Shown here: piece by piece, positions 8,850-18,868 of the stretch
Layout of the letters: each line of letters starts with the position of its first letter
Position numbering within the stretch: position 1 is the first letter of the stretch
NCBI GenBank assembly: GCA_963746255.1
Contig: CAVVAJ010000009.1
Coordinates: forward strand, 62,001-126,000
Reading direction: 5' to 3'
DNA: 64,000 nucleotides
Source: DAOVXM01 sp963746255
GTDB taxonomy: Bacteria > Chloroflexota > Anaerolineae > Anaerolineales > UBA4823
The notes under the pieces: generated by a model
Seen by the model: the letters and a program-made list of their open reading frames with translations, nothing else
Told to the model about the DNA's origin: nothing
Database searches by the model: none
Position numbers and translations under genes: made by a program

Positions 8850-9620
8850 ATGCAAATAATCCGCTACAAAGCCGCGTCTGGCAACGTGGAGTTTGGCTGG
8901 GTATACGAAGGCAAAGTTGGTGCAATCGAAGGCTCACCCTTCACTGAATATCGCCGTCAGATTGCCGACACACCTATCGAAGAAGTGCAGCTCCTCCCAC
9001 CAATTATCCCCAGCAAGATCATCTGTGTCGGGCGCAATTACGTAGCCCACGCCGAGGAGCATAATGCAGAAGTACCCCAAATCCCCCTATTGTTCCTAAA
9101 ACCCCCTTCTGCAGTGATTGGGCCACAGGAGAAAATCATCCTTCCGCCTCAATCGCAGCAAGTCGATCATGAAGCCGAGCTCGTTGTTGTCATCGGGAAA
9201 CGAGGCCGCTGGATTCAAACCGATGAAGCCTTTGATTTCGTTCTGGGTTATACCGTTGGCAACGATGTCACTGCTCGGGATCTGCAAAGACGTGATGGGC
9301 AATGGACGCGCGGTAAAGGCTTCGATACTTTTTGCCCAATCGGACCGTGGGTTGAGACGGAGTTCGATCCAGCTGACGCGCTGGTTTCTTGCCACGTCAA
9401 CGGAGAAATGCGTCAAATGGCTTCTACCAGAGATATGGTATTCAGTGTGCGCCAGCTAATCACCTTTGTGTCATCGGTGATGTCCCTCGAACCCGGTGAC
9501 CTATTATTTACTGGCACACCAGCTGGTGTCAGCCCACTGTCTCCAGGAGATACCGTCATGGTCAGCATAGAGGGCATCGGCGAACTGACAAATCACGTCA
9601 TCAGCGAAGCACCACATTAA
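8850..9620 (+). CDS. Fumarylacetoacetate hydrolase family protein
   Basis: The 256-residue FAH-fold enzyme shows KIICVGRNYVAHAEEHN, PLLFLKPPSAVIGP, the metal-binding acidic cluster around VDHEAELVVVIGKRG, and GYTVGNDVTARDLQ. LFTGTPAGVSPLSPGD is near the C-terminus. Members hydrolyse or decarboxylate 2-oxo or diketo acids (5-carboxymethyl-2-oxo-hex-3-ene-1,7-dioate, acylpyruvate, oxaloacetate). The substrate cannot be told from sequence. It is cytoplasmic and Mg-dependent by family. It stands between the RpiR-type regulator and a membrane protein starting 3 bases after its stop. Confidence 0.88.
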   Translation: MQIIRYKAASGNVEFGWVYEGKVGAIEGSPFTEYRRQIADTPIEEVQLLPPIIPSKIICVGRNYVAHAEEHNAEVPQIPLLFLKPPSAVIGPQEKIILPPQSQQVDHEAELVVVIGKRGRWIQTDEAFDFVLGYTVGNDVTARDLQRRDGQWTRGKGFDTFCPIGPWVETEFDPADALVSCHVNGEMRQMASTRDMVFSVRQLITFVSSVMSLEPGDLLFTGTPAGVSPLSPGDTVMVSIEGIGELTNHVISEAPH

Positions 9621-9623
9621 ACG

Positions 9624-10670
9624 ATGCAACTAGATATCCACACAGGTATTCAAGCGGCATTGGTCATCCTCGCCTTAGTTGTACTATTGCTTATTTGGCG
9701 CGGGATCATAGCGATCCGTTCAGCCCACGGTTTACCGTTTTTTCGAATGCGCCGCGAGCGTATGGTGCGCGGTTGGCGCATGCTTTTCTTCGCAGTAATA
9801 TTTATCATCATTGCCGTCCTGCTGAATACCCAGGCAGAACCCTTAATTTACAGTTATTTCCCCGCTACGGTTACCTTCACAATCACGCCAACCATCACTC
9901 TGACACCCACAATCAGCCTAACACCCACGATCACATTATCGCCAACAATAACAAAAACCCCTTCCATCACGGACACACCGACGATCACTCCCACGCCGTT
10001 TGTACCGTTAGCTATCGAAGCCAAATTCGAGAGTAGTGTCACCCCTAACCCAAACGCTACCTTCAGCACCTTGACGTTCACCGATGGTCTTGATGCTCTC
10101 TACCGGCCGCTTCGCCCGGATACGGAGTTTGAGAATCCGATTACACACATGTATGCCATCTTCAGCTATGACAGCATGCTACAAGGGTCGCAGTGGACGG
10201 CTTTGTGGTATCGCGATGACGAATTAGTGCATTTTGAAACCATACCCTGGGATGGTGAGACAGGTGGATTGGGTTACACTGATTGGGCTCCCCCACCCGA
10301 AGAGTGGCTCCCCGGTGTGTATAAAGTGATCATATTCATTGGTTTACAATGGAAGACTTCGGGTGAATTCATCGTCTTTGGCGATCCTCCGACTCCCGCA
10401 CCGAGCTTAACGCCAACACCCACCAATACGGCTACACGCACAGCGACTCCCACAAAGACCCGCTACCCTTCACCCACTCTTACGCTGACGCGAACGCTGC
10501 GCCCGACCAATACTCCCACGTTAACGCCAACCATGACATTAACCCGGACACCGTATCTAAGCCCGACCTCTACACTTAGCCCGACGCCATACCCCACTCT
10601 TACCCGGACTCTCGTGACTCCGAGCATTACGCCTCAGCCGACCCAGACACGAACTCCGACACCACAATAA
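9624..10670 (+). CDS. Membrane protein with Thr/Pro-rich repeats
   Basis: The 348-residue protein has two transmembrane segments (about residues 12-29 and 53-70). A low-complexity stretch of TPTITLTP-type repeats follows at about 80-120. An unassigned globular region (about 135-255) comes next, then a second Thr/Pro-rich tail with TPTPTNTATRT-like repeats to the end. The repeats probably form an extended extracytoplasmic stalk. Such tracts are common in Anaerolineae surface proteins. The central region has YDSMLQGSQWTALWYRDDELV but I recognise no enzymatic motif. It starts 3 bases after the FAA hydrolase stop. Its 3' end overlaps the opposite-strand psuG reading frame by 44 bases. Confidence 0.7.
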   Translation: MQLDIHTGIQAALVILALVVLLLIWRGIIAIRSAHGLPFFRMRRERMVRGWRMLFFAVIFIIIAVLLNTQAEPLIYSYFPATVTFTITPTITLTPTISLTPTITLSPTITKTPSITDTPTITPTPFVPLAIEAKFESSVTPNPNATFSTLTFTDGLDALYRPLRPDTEFENPITHMYAIFSYDSMLQGSQWTALWYRDDELVHFETIPWDGETGGLGYTDWAPPPEEWLPGVYKVIIFIGLQWKTSGEFIVFGDPPTPAPSLTPTPTNTATRTATPTKTRYPSPTLTLTRTLRPTNTPTLTPTMTLTRTPYLSPTSTLSPTPYPTLTRTLVTPSITPQPTQTRTPTPQ

Positions 10671-11709
10671 CAATTCCTATGAGGACTGGAACCATAAAAA
10701 AACCGGGCATCGAAATAATACCCGGTTCGTATCTCCAATCGGCAGTGTTATTGCTCAAACTGTTGTGAGTATGGATATGTATTTCGCTTAGCTTAGCACA
10801 AGCAATTTGAGCTGCTACCAGAGCGTTGTTCAGCAGCAGCCCGAGGTTCGCCTGCATGCTGTCACCACCTGATAAGACGCTCACACGCTCCAATAAGTAA
10901 GGCGTAACTGCTGGCCCAGAGATCCCCTTCGTATAAGTTTCTTGCAATGCCTTCTGGATGACATCGTCTATCGCTTCCCCATCTAGAGCGACAGTCGTTG
11001 GTACGGGGACACAAATTAACACCGCACTCGCCAGTCCTAACGACCAATGTACTCCGATCAGTGCAGCGGCCTCCCCTGGTGTATCCACCCGGTGCTGTAA
11101 TTTCAAGCCGCTCGATCGTGAGTAAAATGCAGGCAACTCACTCGTCCCGTAGCCAATGACAGGGACAGCCATGGTCTCCAAATATTCAAGTGTGGCAGGT
11201 AAATCCAGTATTGCTTTCACCCCCGCACAGACCACAGCAACCGGGTAGCGTGCCAATGCCGGCAAATCCGCTGAAATATCAAAAGCCGTGCCGCCCGAAT
11301 CCACCTTCCGATGAACGCCACCGATTCCACCTGTAGCAAACACCTGTATGCCAACCTGATGGGCAGCAAACAGCGTTCCTGCAACCGTGGTCCCACCGCT
11401 CTTTCGATTGGCGATTGCTGTACCAAAATCCCGGATGCTGATTTTTACTTTATCACCGGGTGCCGCCAAACGTTCAATTTGGTCTTGATCTAAACCTACC
11501 CATACTTTTCCTTCCAGGATGCCAATAGTTGCAGGGAGCGCGCCTGCCTGTCGTACCGCCTGTTCCATATCATGTGCGAGATCTAGGTTGCTCGGGTAAG
11601 GCAGTCCATGGGTCAGAACTGTCGTTTCCAATGCCACAACGGGTCTTTTTTCGAGCAACGCGTCCTGTACTTCAGCGCTTACCTGAAAAAATACGGGTAA
11701 TGATTTCAT
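10627..11709 (-). CDS. psuG: Pseudouridine-5'-phosphate glycosidase
   Basis: The family hallmarks are VVALETTVLTHGLPYP, VKISIRDFG, KSGGTTVAGTL, FATGGIGGVHR and VPVIGYGTSELPAFYSRSSG. The enzyme splits pseudouridine 5'-phosphate into uracil and ribose 5-phosphate. The ATG directly abuts the TAA of psuK, so the two are cotranslated. The ORF is 360 residues, about 45 longer than the usual 305-315. The surplus C-terminal part runs through a hairpin that looks like a terminator and overlaps the facing gene. The normal stop has probably been lost, or there is an indel near residue 312. The catalytic part is complete. Confidence 0.9.
   Translation of the reverse strand: MKSLPVFFQVSAEVQDALLEKRPVVALETTVLTHGLPYPSNLDLAHDMEQAVRQAGALPATIGILEGKVWVGLDQDQIERLAAPGDKVKISIRDFGTAIANRKSGGTTVAGTLFAAHQVGIQVFATGGIGGVHRKVDSGGTAFDISADLPALARYPVAVVCAGVKAILDLPATLEYLETMAVPVIGYGTSELPAFYSRSSGLKLQHRVDTPGEAAALIGVHWSLGLASAVLICVPVPTTVALDGEAIDDVIQKALQETYTKGISGPAVTPYLLERVSVLSGGDSMQANLGLLLNNALVAAQIACAKLSEIHIHTHNSLSNNTADWRYEPGIISMPGFFMVPVLIGIVIVVSEFVSGSAEA
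10698..10730. terminator. Bidirectional hairpin between convergent genes
   Basis: ACCGGG and CCCGGT form the core of a stem, extended by A-rich and T-rich flanks, between the plus-strand membrane protein gene and the minus-strand psuG. An A tract on one side would read as a T tract after psuG on the minus strand. It lies inside the extended psuG reading frame, which suggests that frame runs past its natural end. Confidence 0.5.
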
Positions 11710-12672
11710 TTAGATCACCAACTGGTCATAGAGCATTTCAAGTGATAACTTAGGGACCACCGCTCCGGGATATCCTAATGTCAGGGAAGCCGCTGATACC
11801 CCCAAGCGTACAGCGTCATCTAACGGGATCTCATTTAATAATGCAAAAATCACGGCTGCAGATAATGCATCCCCTGCGCCGGTCGGATCAATGATATTTG
11901 TGTGCAGTGCGGGGATATAACCGCTGGTCTCGGTCGTCGCGTAGCAGAGCCCCAATTCTGCAAGCGTTATAATCGCCAATTCAACACCATGGCTTACAAG
12001 ATGCTTGGCCGCTTCCTGCGCTCGGTAGCGATCCGCGATCGTATCATAACTCGGGTGACAATATAATGCCGCCTCCTTGCTGTTGGGAGTGATAAGGAAC
12101 AGCTTATCCAGGTAGGGTTGCAACCGAACTGCTAATGTGGTAGAGGTTGGGTCAGCACAGACTAACAGTCGGTTCTTGCGTGCAAGGGTCATGATTGTGC
12201 GTAGGGTCTTGACCGGTATATTCGCATCAAGGAAAAGGAGGGCAGCTTCTTTAAAGTACCCCTCACGTTCTCGTATTTTCTCAGGAGTAAGGGCACGGAT
12301 CGCATTCATATCGTCCATCGCATACTCGAGCCCACCCTTGGCATTTACTATTCCGAGATAAGCTCCAGTGGAATGCGCTCGACTGCGCACGACTCCCTGC
12401 ACACCAACACCTGCCTCACATACCCGATCTATCAATCGCTCGCCTTCTTCATCTTCACCAACAACACTGATCATGTTGACAGCATGTCCTAGACGCGCCA
12501 AGTTCTCGGCCACATTCCGAGCAACTCCCCCAAAGGAGGTCCGTATTTGAGCTGGTGAAGAACTTCCTTGTAATAGTTTTCCGGTTAGGCGCCCGACAAT
12601 ATCGACACCGGCACCGCCAATGACTAATACAGGGGCATCTGGATTGGGTATGCTGTTGATCGTCAAATCCAT
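11710..12672 (-). CDS. psuK: PfkB-family pseudouridine kinase
   Basis: The 320-residue ribokinase-family sugar kinase has the N-terminal VIGGAGVDIVGR and SFGGVARNVAENLARLG blocks. The C-terminal catalytic motif DPTGAGDALSAAVIFALL carries the Asp base and the anion hole. The gene is fused translationally to psuG (TAA immediately followed by ATG), which strongly supports pseudouridine as substrate. The kinase makes pseudouridine 5'-phosphate and PsuG cleaves it. Other PfkB substrates such as adenosine or ribose are possible from sequence alone. Confidence 0.88.
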   Translation of the reverse strand: MDLTINSIPNPDAPVLVIGGAGVDIVGRLTGKLLQGSSSPAQIRTSFGGVARNVAENLARLGHAVNMISVVGEDEEGERLIDRVCEAGVGVQGVVRSRAHSTGAYLGIVNAKGGLEYAMDDMNAIRALTPEKIREREGYFKEAALLFLDANIPVKTLRTIMTLARKNRLLVCADPTSTTLAVRLQPYLDKLFLITPNSKEAALYCHPSYDTIADRYRAQEAAKHLVSHGVELAIITLAELGLCYATTETSGYIPALHTNIIDPTGAGDALSAAVIFALLNEIPLDDAVRLGVSAASLTLGYPGAVVPKLSLEMLYDQLVI

Positions 12673-12910
12673 AACGGCATCCTGGATGTTGCGTTTACGG
12701 GATTATACCGCTCCTGCCATTGCCTGCCAGTATATGTTTAGTGCTGTTGGGCTACTTAAATAACCAGATCCAGACCAGCAATGATCGAATTGACAAGAAA
12801 GCACATACAGTTCTGGCAATTAGACTTGCTATCGCTCAAATGACCAGGGTAGAGATCAGCGATTGCATTACTAGGAGTAAGTGTAATGCGATTGTTCTAA
12901 AGAGATGACG

Positions 12911-14188
12911 TTAATCCGTGCGGGGGTCATGCTCAGATGATGCAGGTAGTTCGTTTGGAGCGCCTTCACTATGGTCCGAGACACTGTTCACGAATTCCGC
13001 GGTCCTGTTCAGAATAACATGCCGCAGCTCGTTCGACGTGTCACGGGTAAGCACTGCATCGCTCAGCGAGTGCAGGATGCTCATCAAAATCTCAGCCTGT
13101 GCTTCCGCTCGACCGAGTTCTTCATATGCAGCGCGCTGCGCTTCGCCATAAGCACGTTCGATATTGGCTTTCCCTACCCAGCTCGCCTGCCATGTGCTAA
13201 CGCGTTGGATGTCGACATCTGCAACGGCGATATCAAAATGCCCGATATCCACCCACAGCAGCTCGGCACCGATTTTACGCAGCTGCTCACGGGTAATCGG
13301 TGAAAACAGCTGCTCCTTGATTTCAGCCCGCGGGTCTTGGATAGTATCCTTCAAAGGAGCAGTTAAGTAATCAATATTATGCTTGTGGATGTAATCAGTG
13401 ATCCCTGCACTGATTATGCTGCGGACAGAAACATGCCAGGATGTCTGACCTTCTTTCGCAACTGTCGGGTTGTAGGTCAAATTGCGCATGGCCTGGACAG
13501 AAAAAGGATACGGTTTTTCTGGCACACGCACCGTATAATCGCCTAATTGTCTGCCTGTCCGCAAACGGTAGCGGTACTGCACGGCACGGACGATGATTGT
13601 GATGCCGTCTTTTGTTGTCGCAGGTACTTTCTCGATCTGGCCATGCTGGTCATCCAGCGATGCAATTTGCTTAATACGTTCCTGACGAGTTACATAGTGT
13701 TCACCCTCACCATATACATTAGAGGGCGCGTTCAACCGCTCCAGCAGAACTACACTGCCAGGAGTGACATTTACATAACCCGGTCCTCCAATAGATTGCA
13801 GCAAGTTAAACCCCGCGTCTTCAGCCCTCTCTTTCCCATCCTTGACAGTCAAGTGCGGTTGGAAGATAGCGAATGCCGCTGCGTGCAGATACCGTATCGC
13901 ATGGCGCAGCTGCGGAACTTCGTAGACATCTTTTACAAAGGTAGCTCCGATTAACATAGCGCCTAACAGAGCGGCAACAGGCATCACCAAGAACCTGAGA
14001 CCGTTCAATGACAGTAGCGAAAATGATATACCCCATTTTCCTGTGTAGAACCACCAGCTAGAAGCGGCAAAAACCAGTGTTACCAAGATCACCATAAACA
14101 GGCGCAGTACACCCCAGGTTCTCCCCCCCACGAACAAACTATCCCGCAGCGCTTTAAACTGCCAACCCCTTTTGGAATTTCCACTCAT
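12911..14188 (-). CDS. SPFH/band 7-like membrane protein
   Basis: The protein of about 425 residues has two adjacent transmembrane segments near the N-terminus (LRLFMVILVTLVFAASSWW and LRFLVMPVAALLGAMLIGA). An SPFH-type domain follows, with GGPGYVNVTPGSVVLLE and VPATTKDGITIIVRAVQYRY. A helical AEAQAEIL-rich C-terminal part resembles flotillin/stomatin tails. The ATG at 14188 has AAGGATAGG upstream. A TTG at 14269 would overlap the preceding gene by 4 bases and is the alternative. SPFH proteins oligomerise into membrane rings or cages. It is the second gene of an operon with the LVIVD-SPFH fusion, and the pair probably forms one hetero-oligomer. Confidence 0.7.
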   Translation of the reverse strand: MSGNSKRGWQFKALRDSLFVGGRTWGVLRLFMVILVTLVFAASSWWFYTGKWGISFSLLSLNGLRFLVMPVAALLGAMLIGATFVKDVYEVPQLRHAIRYLHAAAFAIFQPHLTVKDGKERAEDAGFNLLQSIGGPGYVNVTPGSVVLLERLNAPSNVYGEGEHYVTRQERIKQIASLDDQHGQIEKVPATTKDGITIIVRAVQYRYRLRTGRQLGDYTVRVPEKPYPFSVQAMRNLTYNPTVAKEGQTSWHVSVRSIISAGITDYIHKHNIDYLTAPLKDTIQDPRAEIKEQLFSPITREQLRKIGAELLWVDIGHFDIAVADVDIQRVSTWQASWVGKANIERAYGEAQRAAYEELGRAEAQAEILMSILHSLSDAVLTRDTSNELRHVILNRTAEFVNSVSDHSEGAPNELPASSEHDPRTD

Positions 14189-14265
14189 ATGACCGGTCCT
14201 ATCCTTGCTGTAAACACTCTTGCCCTGCCTGTACATCCTGATGATCCCAATAGGTAGAATTTGGT

Positions 14266-17200
14266 TCAAACATGATCATCATCTGCTTCTGCCTCATCAT
14301 CCGCGATCAGCCATGATCCAATCTCATCCAACATATCTATTGTCATATGAGGCAGCAGCTTGCGGGTTGCTGGATTGGACGCGGCTGCGTCCAGGGCTTC
14401 AAAGACTTGCTGGGCAAGTTCCGCTTGTGAGTGTGGACCAGTACGCAAGATAAGGGTTAACCTTTCAGCCAGCTCGCGTTGTCCCTGGATGCGAGCTTCA
14501 TCCCGGATACGCAATGCAAATGCGTCGTACTGCAGCTGGTTTGAAATCTCATCGCGCTCCCAGCGTGCCCGCCAGTTTTCGAGCCGCTGCTGATACACTG
14601 CTTTGTTCACTGGATTCAATTCACCGAAACCCGCACCAATGACCTTTATCCCGCGCGCCCGCAGCACTTTGGGTTGTTTTAATTCGCGGACTTCCGTTAG
14701 GCGTATTTTTTCAGCCTTCCATTCCTGACCACATTCAATCTGTAATCCATCCGTTCGCTCGACATATTGGAAAGCTAGTACGCCCTGGTTTTGGATACGT
14801 TTGCTGAATATCGCTTTCATGTCCTGGAGTGGATAGATATCCGGTTGAGCCGGTTTGTACAAGTCATCATAGATCTGCCGGCCTAATAGATCCCGGAAGA
14901 TATCTACCGCTACCGCTGCGGGTAGTTCTGTCCAGTCCCGTTTTTCGCCCTTTTGTGAGTCCTGGGCTTTGGATACGACCGCAGCAAAGACACGCTGAGG
15001 AGAAAATTCGTACGGCGTGCTAGTATCCGGATCAAGTATACCGAGGTCCTTATACGGGTGCAATGAATAATCCGCGCTGTTGATGAAGCGGTGAATCTCG
15101 CTCTTGTCGCGGTCATCCAACTCATCAGTGAGGGATTTAACCAATTGGACGCGCCTGATTGGGATCCCGGTGTCCGGTTCGACCAGCACCTTATCCATTG
15201 TATGTACCACACGCAAGTTCTCAGGTGTGTGCTCACCAGCATAATTTACTCGCAGTACCTGTGGGGGTTGGCCAAGAGTGAAAATCGCATATACGCTAGT
15301 AAAAAGTTCGATGCCATCGAGGGTATAGCCATGCACATCATCCACCCGGCGGATTTGCGGCCGCAAATCCGCCACCCCCTGGACGCTCTCGTCATATTGC
15401 TTACCATGCGCGCTGAGCACACCGGTAAAGATCAACCCAGGTCCAGCAACACGCTGGTCAACATCGGATATCACTGGTGCTTGATCATTATCAGGTTTAC
15501 CCCCGATCAGTGCCCATAACCTGTTTACTCTCCTCCATAGTGCGTTGTAAAATCCCGGTGATGATCCCAGGACGCGTTTACTAAACACAACCGCACTGCT
15601 TAAATCGATTAATACCACTCCGGGACCTTTCCGTTCACCTTCGGTGGATCCCCCGACCACTTTGCCGGTCAGGACATGCAGGGCTGGACCGTGACGCCCC
15701 CGCAGAAACGCTCCAAGCCGGTTAATAGATGCTGCCCGATCAGCATAGTTGCTAACCGGTAATGTAAACTGTGCAAAAAACACCAGCCAAAGAAAAAGAC
15801 CTCCCAAGCCAATTACCAACCAGTCGAAGATTATTTGTTGGACTGTATTCGCAGCTTTGGTGGACAGCCCTTTTGGCGTCCCCGACAGCCGTGCAATAAT
15901 GTGATCTCGAATCTGTGTGAAAGTCGCAGTGCCGGGTGTTTCGTATGTACCTAGAGCAGCGATACGGATTTGTTTATCCGCGGCTAACACCCCCAACTTC
16001 TGCTCGCCAGCGGCGACATAGATACGATAGGTTTCGGGGGCACCGTTCTGGGCAGCCATTACTAGGGCATCAATCCCTTGGGCATCACTATTAAATTGAA
16101 CATCACCAATCGAGGTAGGGTGAGTCGGGATGGACAGGTCAATAATTTCGATCCCATCTTGTCCTTCAGCCAAGAAGGCGTAAGGTTGGATAAAAGCCAG
16201 GTCCTGTACGATATTATCCGTTGGTAAGGTCGCAATCAGTTTTGGCACCACCGGCTGGGAGATATCGACTACATGTAAACCCGCCCCTCCACCTGCCACA
16301 TAGGCATAATCACCCCCGAGCGCTACCGCGCGCGGATCGTGAATCTCCGCAAGTGTCCCGGCGTGTGTCGGTTGCTGAGGATTTGTAACATTGACTACTT
16401 GCAGCCCAGCGAACCCTGACGCCAGGTAGGCATATGATCCTTGCGTAGTAATCCCTTGGACATCACCCGGCAAGCTTATTGAACCGATCGTCAGTGGTGC
16501 TGATGGTTGGCTGACATCTGCTATTTGCATCCCCTGGACCCCATTTGCAATATAAGCTGTACTGCCAACCAGATGCACATCACGGGCAGCGGTTGCAGAT
16601 GCGATCGTTCCAATATAGTTCATCGCTGGTGGATCGCTGATATTAATGATCTGCACCCCGGCACCACCATCGGCTACAAAAGCAAATCCTTCAGAAAGCG
16701 TGACTCCTTCAGCACTACCATCGGTTGGCTCAAAACCACTCTCCCGAATAGCGCTCGGATCACTGGTTGAAAGGGACCACAGCCCAAGCTGGCCGTCGGT
16801 GACATAGGCTTGTGTACCCGCTTGGGCGACATCAATAACTTGGTCAGGGGTATCGTAGAACCCAACTTCAACCAGGTTCAAGATATCGCTGATCAGCAGC
16901 ACCCGCAGCCCACGCTCGAAATCGGATATATACGCTGCGCTTCCGCTCAAGGTGATCCCCAACGCACGACCCGGTGTATCCATATAGGAAAATAACAACG
17001 GGTGGGTGGGATCACTGATATCGTATACCAATATGCCTTGCTCACGAGCTGCGAGATAAGCATATTTGCCGCTAACAACGATATCTTCCACGAATCCTGG
17101 GCTTTCATCACTGCCCACCAGAATGGAGCTGCCAGGATTAGATACATCCAGGATCCGCAGCCCGCGGCTGCCATCTGCCAGGTAAGCGTAAATTGGAGCC

Positions 17201-18753
17201 TGGGTAGAAGGGTCAGCTGCGCTAGTGGTCACCGGTGAAACGGCGACAGCCTTTGTATCCCCGGGAGTGTCATAATAACCAATCTCGCGCGGGTTGGTGG
17301 GGTCCGCAACATCCACGATTCGTAGCCCACCGGAGGCGTCTGCGATGAACGCGGTCGAGCCAAGGATTTCGATGTCTTCCGCGTTGCCTGGTGTATCAAC
17401 AGTACCGATCTCAACCCATTGGCCTGGCGCTGACTGTTCAACTATTCGTAATCCTGACTGGCCGTCCGCCAAATAGGCGTAACCCCCTGAAACAGCCAGT
17501 GCGTACGTATCGCTTCCCACTTGGTTTTGATTGACCGGGCTGATAGCAGTGCTAGGATTTGAAACATCCAAGACTTGCATACCTTGATTTTTGGTCGCCA
17601 CGTAAGCGAGCTGACCGGAGGTCACAACATCTGCGGTGTAGCCCGGTATTGCCACCTGGTTAATTTCAAATGGTGCGCTTGGGTCGCTGATATCCAGCAC
17701 ACGCAGGCCCTGTTCGCCTGCTGCAAGGAAGGCCAGGCTGCCAGAGATGCTGGAGTTCTCGATATTTACGCTCGCACTCGAGGCTCCCAATATTTCGGTA
17801 TTGATGGTTACCTGTGCGGAAATAATTTCCAGCCCGCTGTGCCCGTTCGCCATGTAGATGTAATCCTCTCGCTGAACGAGACTCATAGCCTCCCCACGGT
17901 TGGTATACGATCCCGCAGAAGTAATTTGTGTACGCTCGGAGATATCCAAGACTGCAATACCGCCATCTCCATCGGCAACGTAAAGCAATGTCCCGGCTAG
18001 CGATAACCCTTGCGTTTCCCCCTGTGTATCATGAACAGTGAGTTCTACTATCTCCGCGGGGTTGGTCACATCCAAGACGATAACCCCGCGCTGAGAAGCG
18101 GCTAGATATGCGATATTGCCCTGGACCAAAATATCATTTATCCGGGCGCCGGTCTCGTATGTTCCCATGATAAAAAGTTTGTCTGGGCTGCTTGCATCAT
18201 AAATTGTCAGGAGACCTTTACTTTCCCCTGTGAATACCCGATTGACATCCGCAGTGACACTGACCGTATCATTATTGGTTGGATAGCCAGCTATGGGTTG
18301 AATGGAACCGGCCTCTAAAGGTCTGAATGCCAACACCTGCAATCCTTGGTTGCCATCCGCGATATAAATCTTGGCACCTACCGCTTTGACATCTTGTGCT
18401 GTCCCGGGTGTGTTATAGGCGGTGATTAAGCTTGGTTCTGCCGGGATAATAGTATCGTAGATCTTGATACCCGCGCTCCCATCTGCAAGGTAGAGGATAT
18501 CCTCCTGCCTATCCAGCGCAGTGGCTTTATCCTGGACAGGTACAAATCCAGCTTGCACAGGTTGCTCTGGATCCACCACATTGATCACCTGCAATCCTTG
18601 CGTCTCCGCTGCCAAGTAAGCGTAGTCACCTTTGAGAACGACATCGCGTGCGAATCCAGTCGGACGGGCCAAGACGAAGTAAATAATGGCAACCGATACA
18701 AGGTAAGTTACCGCCTGCCGTCTGGGAGTCGCTAGGAACAACCTGTATAGCAT
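14266..18753 (-). CDS. Giant LVIVD-repeat / SPFH fusion membrane protein
   Basis: The 1495-residue protein begins with a transmembrane segment (about 14-33). About 21 LVIVD-type repeats follow, such as AYLADGSRGLRILDVSNP, spanning roughly 40-960. These should form extracytoplasmic beta-propellers. A second transmembrane segment (about 974-1000) leads to a cytoplasmic part. That part has GPGVVLIDLSSAVVF and VAGPGLIFTG followed by VHGYTLDGIELFTSVYAIF, which resemble SPFH/band 7 sequences, and a charged helical C-terminus ending in an acidic tail. I infer topology N-in, propeller outside, SPFH inside. The SPFH assignment is by motif only. The next gene encodes another SPFH-like protein. Confidence 0.75.
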   Translation of the reverse strand: MLYRLFLATPRRQAVTYLVSVAIIYFVLARPTGFARDVVLKGDYAYLAAETQGLQVINVVDPEQPVQAGFVPVQDKATALDRQEDILYLADGSAGIKIYDTIIPAEPSLITAYNTPGTAQDVKAVGAKIYIADGNQGLQVLAFRPLEAGSIQPIAGYPTNNDTVSVTADVNRVFTGESKGLLTIYDASSPDKLFIMGTYETGARINDILVQGNIAYLAASQRGVIVLDVTNPAEIVELTVHDTQGETQGLSLAGTLLYVADGDGGIAVLDISERTQITSAGSYTNRGEAMSLVQREDYIYMANGHSGLEIISAQVTINTEILGASSASVNIENSSISGSLAFLAAGEQGLRVLDISDPSAPFEINQVAIPGYTADVVTSGQLAYVATKNQGMQVLDVSNPSTAISPVNQNQVGSDTYALAVSGGYAYLADGQSGLRIVEQSAPGQWVEIGTVDTPGNAEDIEILGSTAFIADASGGLRIVDVADPTNPREIGYYDTPGDTKAVAVSPVTTSAADPSTQAPIYAYLADGSRGLRILDVSNPGSSILVGSDESPGFVEDIVVSGKYAYLAAREQGILVYDISDPTHPLLFSYMDTPGRALGITLSGSAAYISDFERGLRVLLISDILNLVEVGFYDTPDQVIDVAQAGTQAYVTDGQLGLWSLSTSDPSAIRESGFEPTDGSAEGVTLSEGFAFVADGGAGVQIINISDPPAMNYIGTIASATAARDVHLVGSTAYIANGVQGMQIADVSQPSAPLTIGSISLPGDVQGITTQGSYAYLASGFAGLQVVNVTNPQQPTHAGTLAEIHDPRAVALGGDYAYVAGGGAGLHVVDISQPVVPKLIATLPTDNIVQDLAFIQPYAFLAEGQDGIEIIDLSIPTHPTSIGDVQFNSDAQGIDALVMAAQNGAPETYRIYVAAGEQKLGVLAADKQIRIAALGTYETPGTATFTQIRDHIIARLSGTPKGLSTKAANTVQQIIFDWLVIGLGGLFLWLVFFAQFTLPVSNYADRAASINRLGAFLRGRHGPALHVLTGKVVGGSTEGERKGPGVVLIDLSSAVVFSKRVLGSSPGFYNALWRRVNRLWALIGGKPDNDQAPVISDVDQRVAGPGLIFTGVLSAHGKQYDESVQGVADLRPQIRRVDDVHGYTLDGIELFTSVYAIFTLGQPPQVLRVNYAGEHTPENLRVVHTMDKVLVEPDTGIPIRRVQLVKSLTDELDDRDKSEIHRFINSADYSLHPYKDLGILDPDTSTPYEFSPQRVFAAVVSKAQDSQKGEKRDWTELPAAVAVDIFRDLLGRQIYDDLYKPAQPDIYPLQDMKAIFSKRIQNQGVLAFQYVERTDGLQIECGQEWKAEKIRLTEVRELKQPKVLRARGIKVIGAGFGELNPVNKAVYQQRLENWRARWERDEISNQLQYDAFALRIRDEARIQGQRELAERLTLILRTGPHSQAELAQQVFEALDAAASNPATRKLLPHMTIDMLDEIGSWLIADDEAEADDDHV

Positions 18754-18868
18754 GGGTTAATTGTAGTATAAATTAGACGTATGGGAAATCTTTGCCTTGA
18801 AGCATATTTATAACCCATTACTTTCTGAGGGACGCCGCGAACCAAAGAAATCAATGCAAGCAAACACA

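Noticed and set aside
9854..10081. Valine-rich antisense ORF opposite the Thr/Pro repeats
   Set aside because: It is the complement of a low-complexity repeat and not a gene.
9890..10670. CRISPR-like or tandem DNA array in the Thr/Pro-rich gene
   Set aside because: The repeats are codon-level low complexity within one reading frame, with no spacers. No CRISPR array or cas gene was seen in the window.
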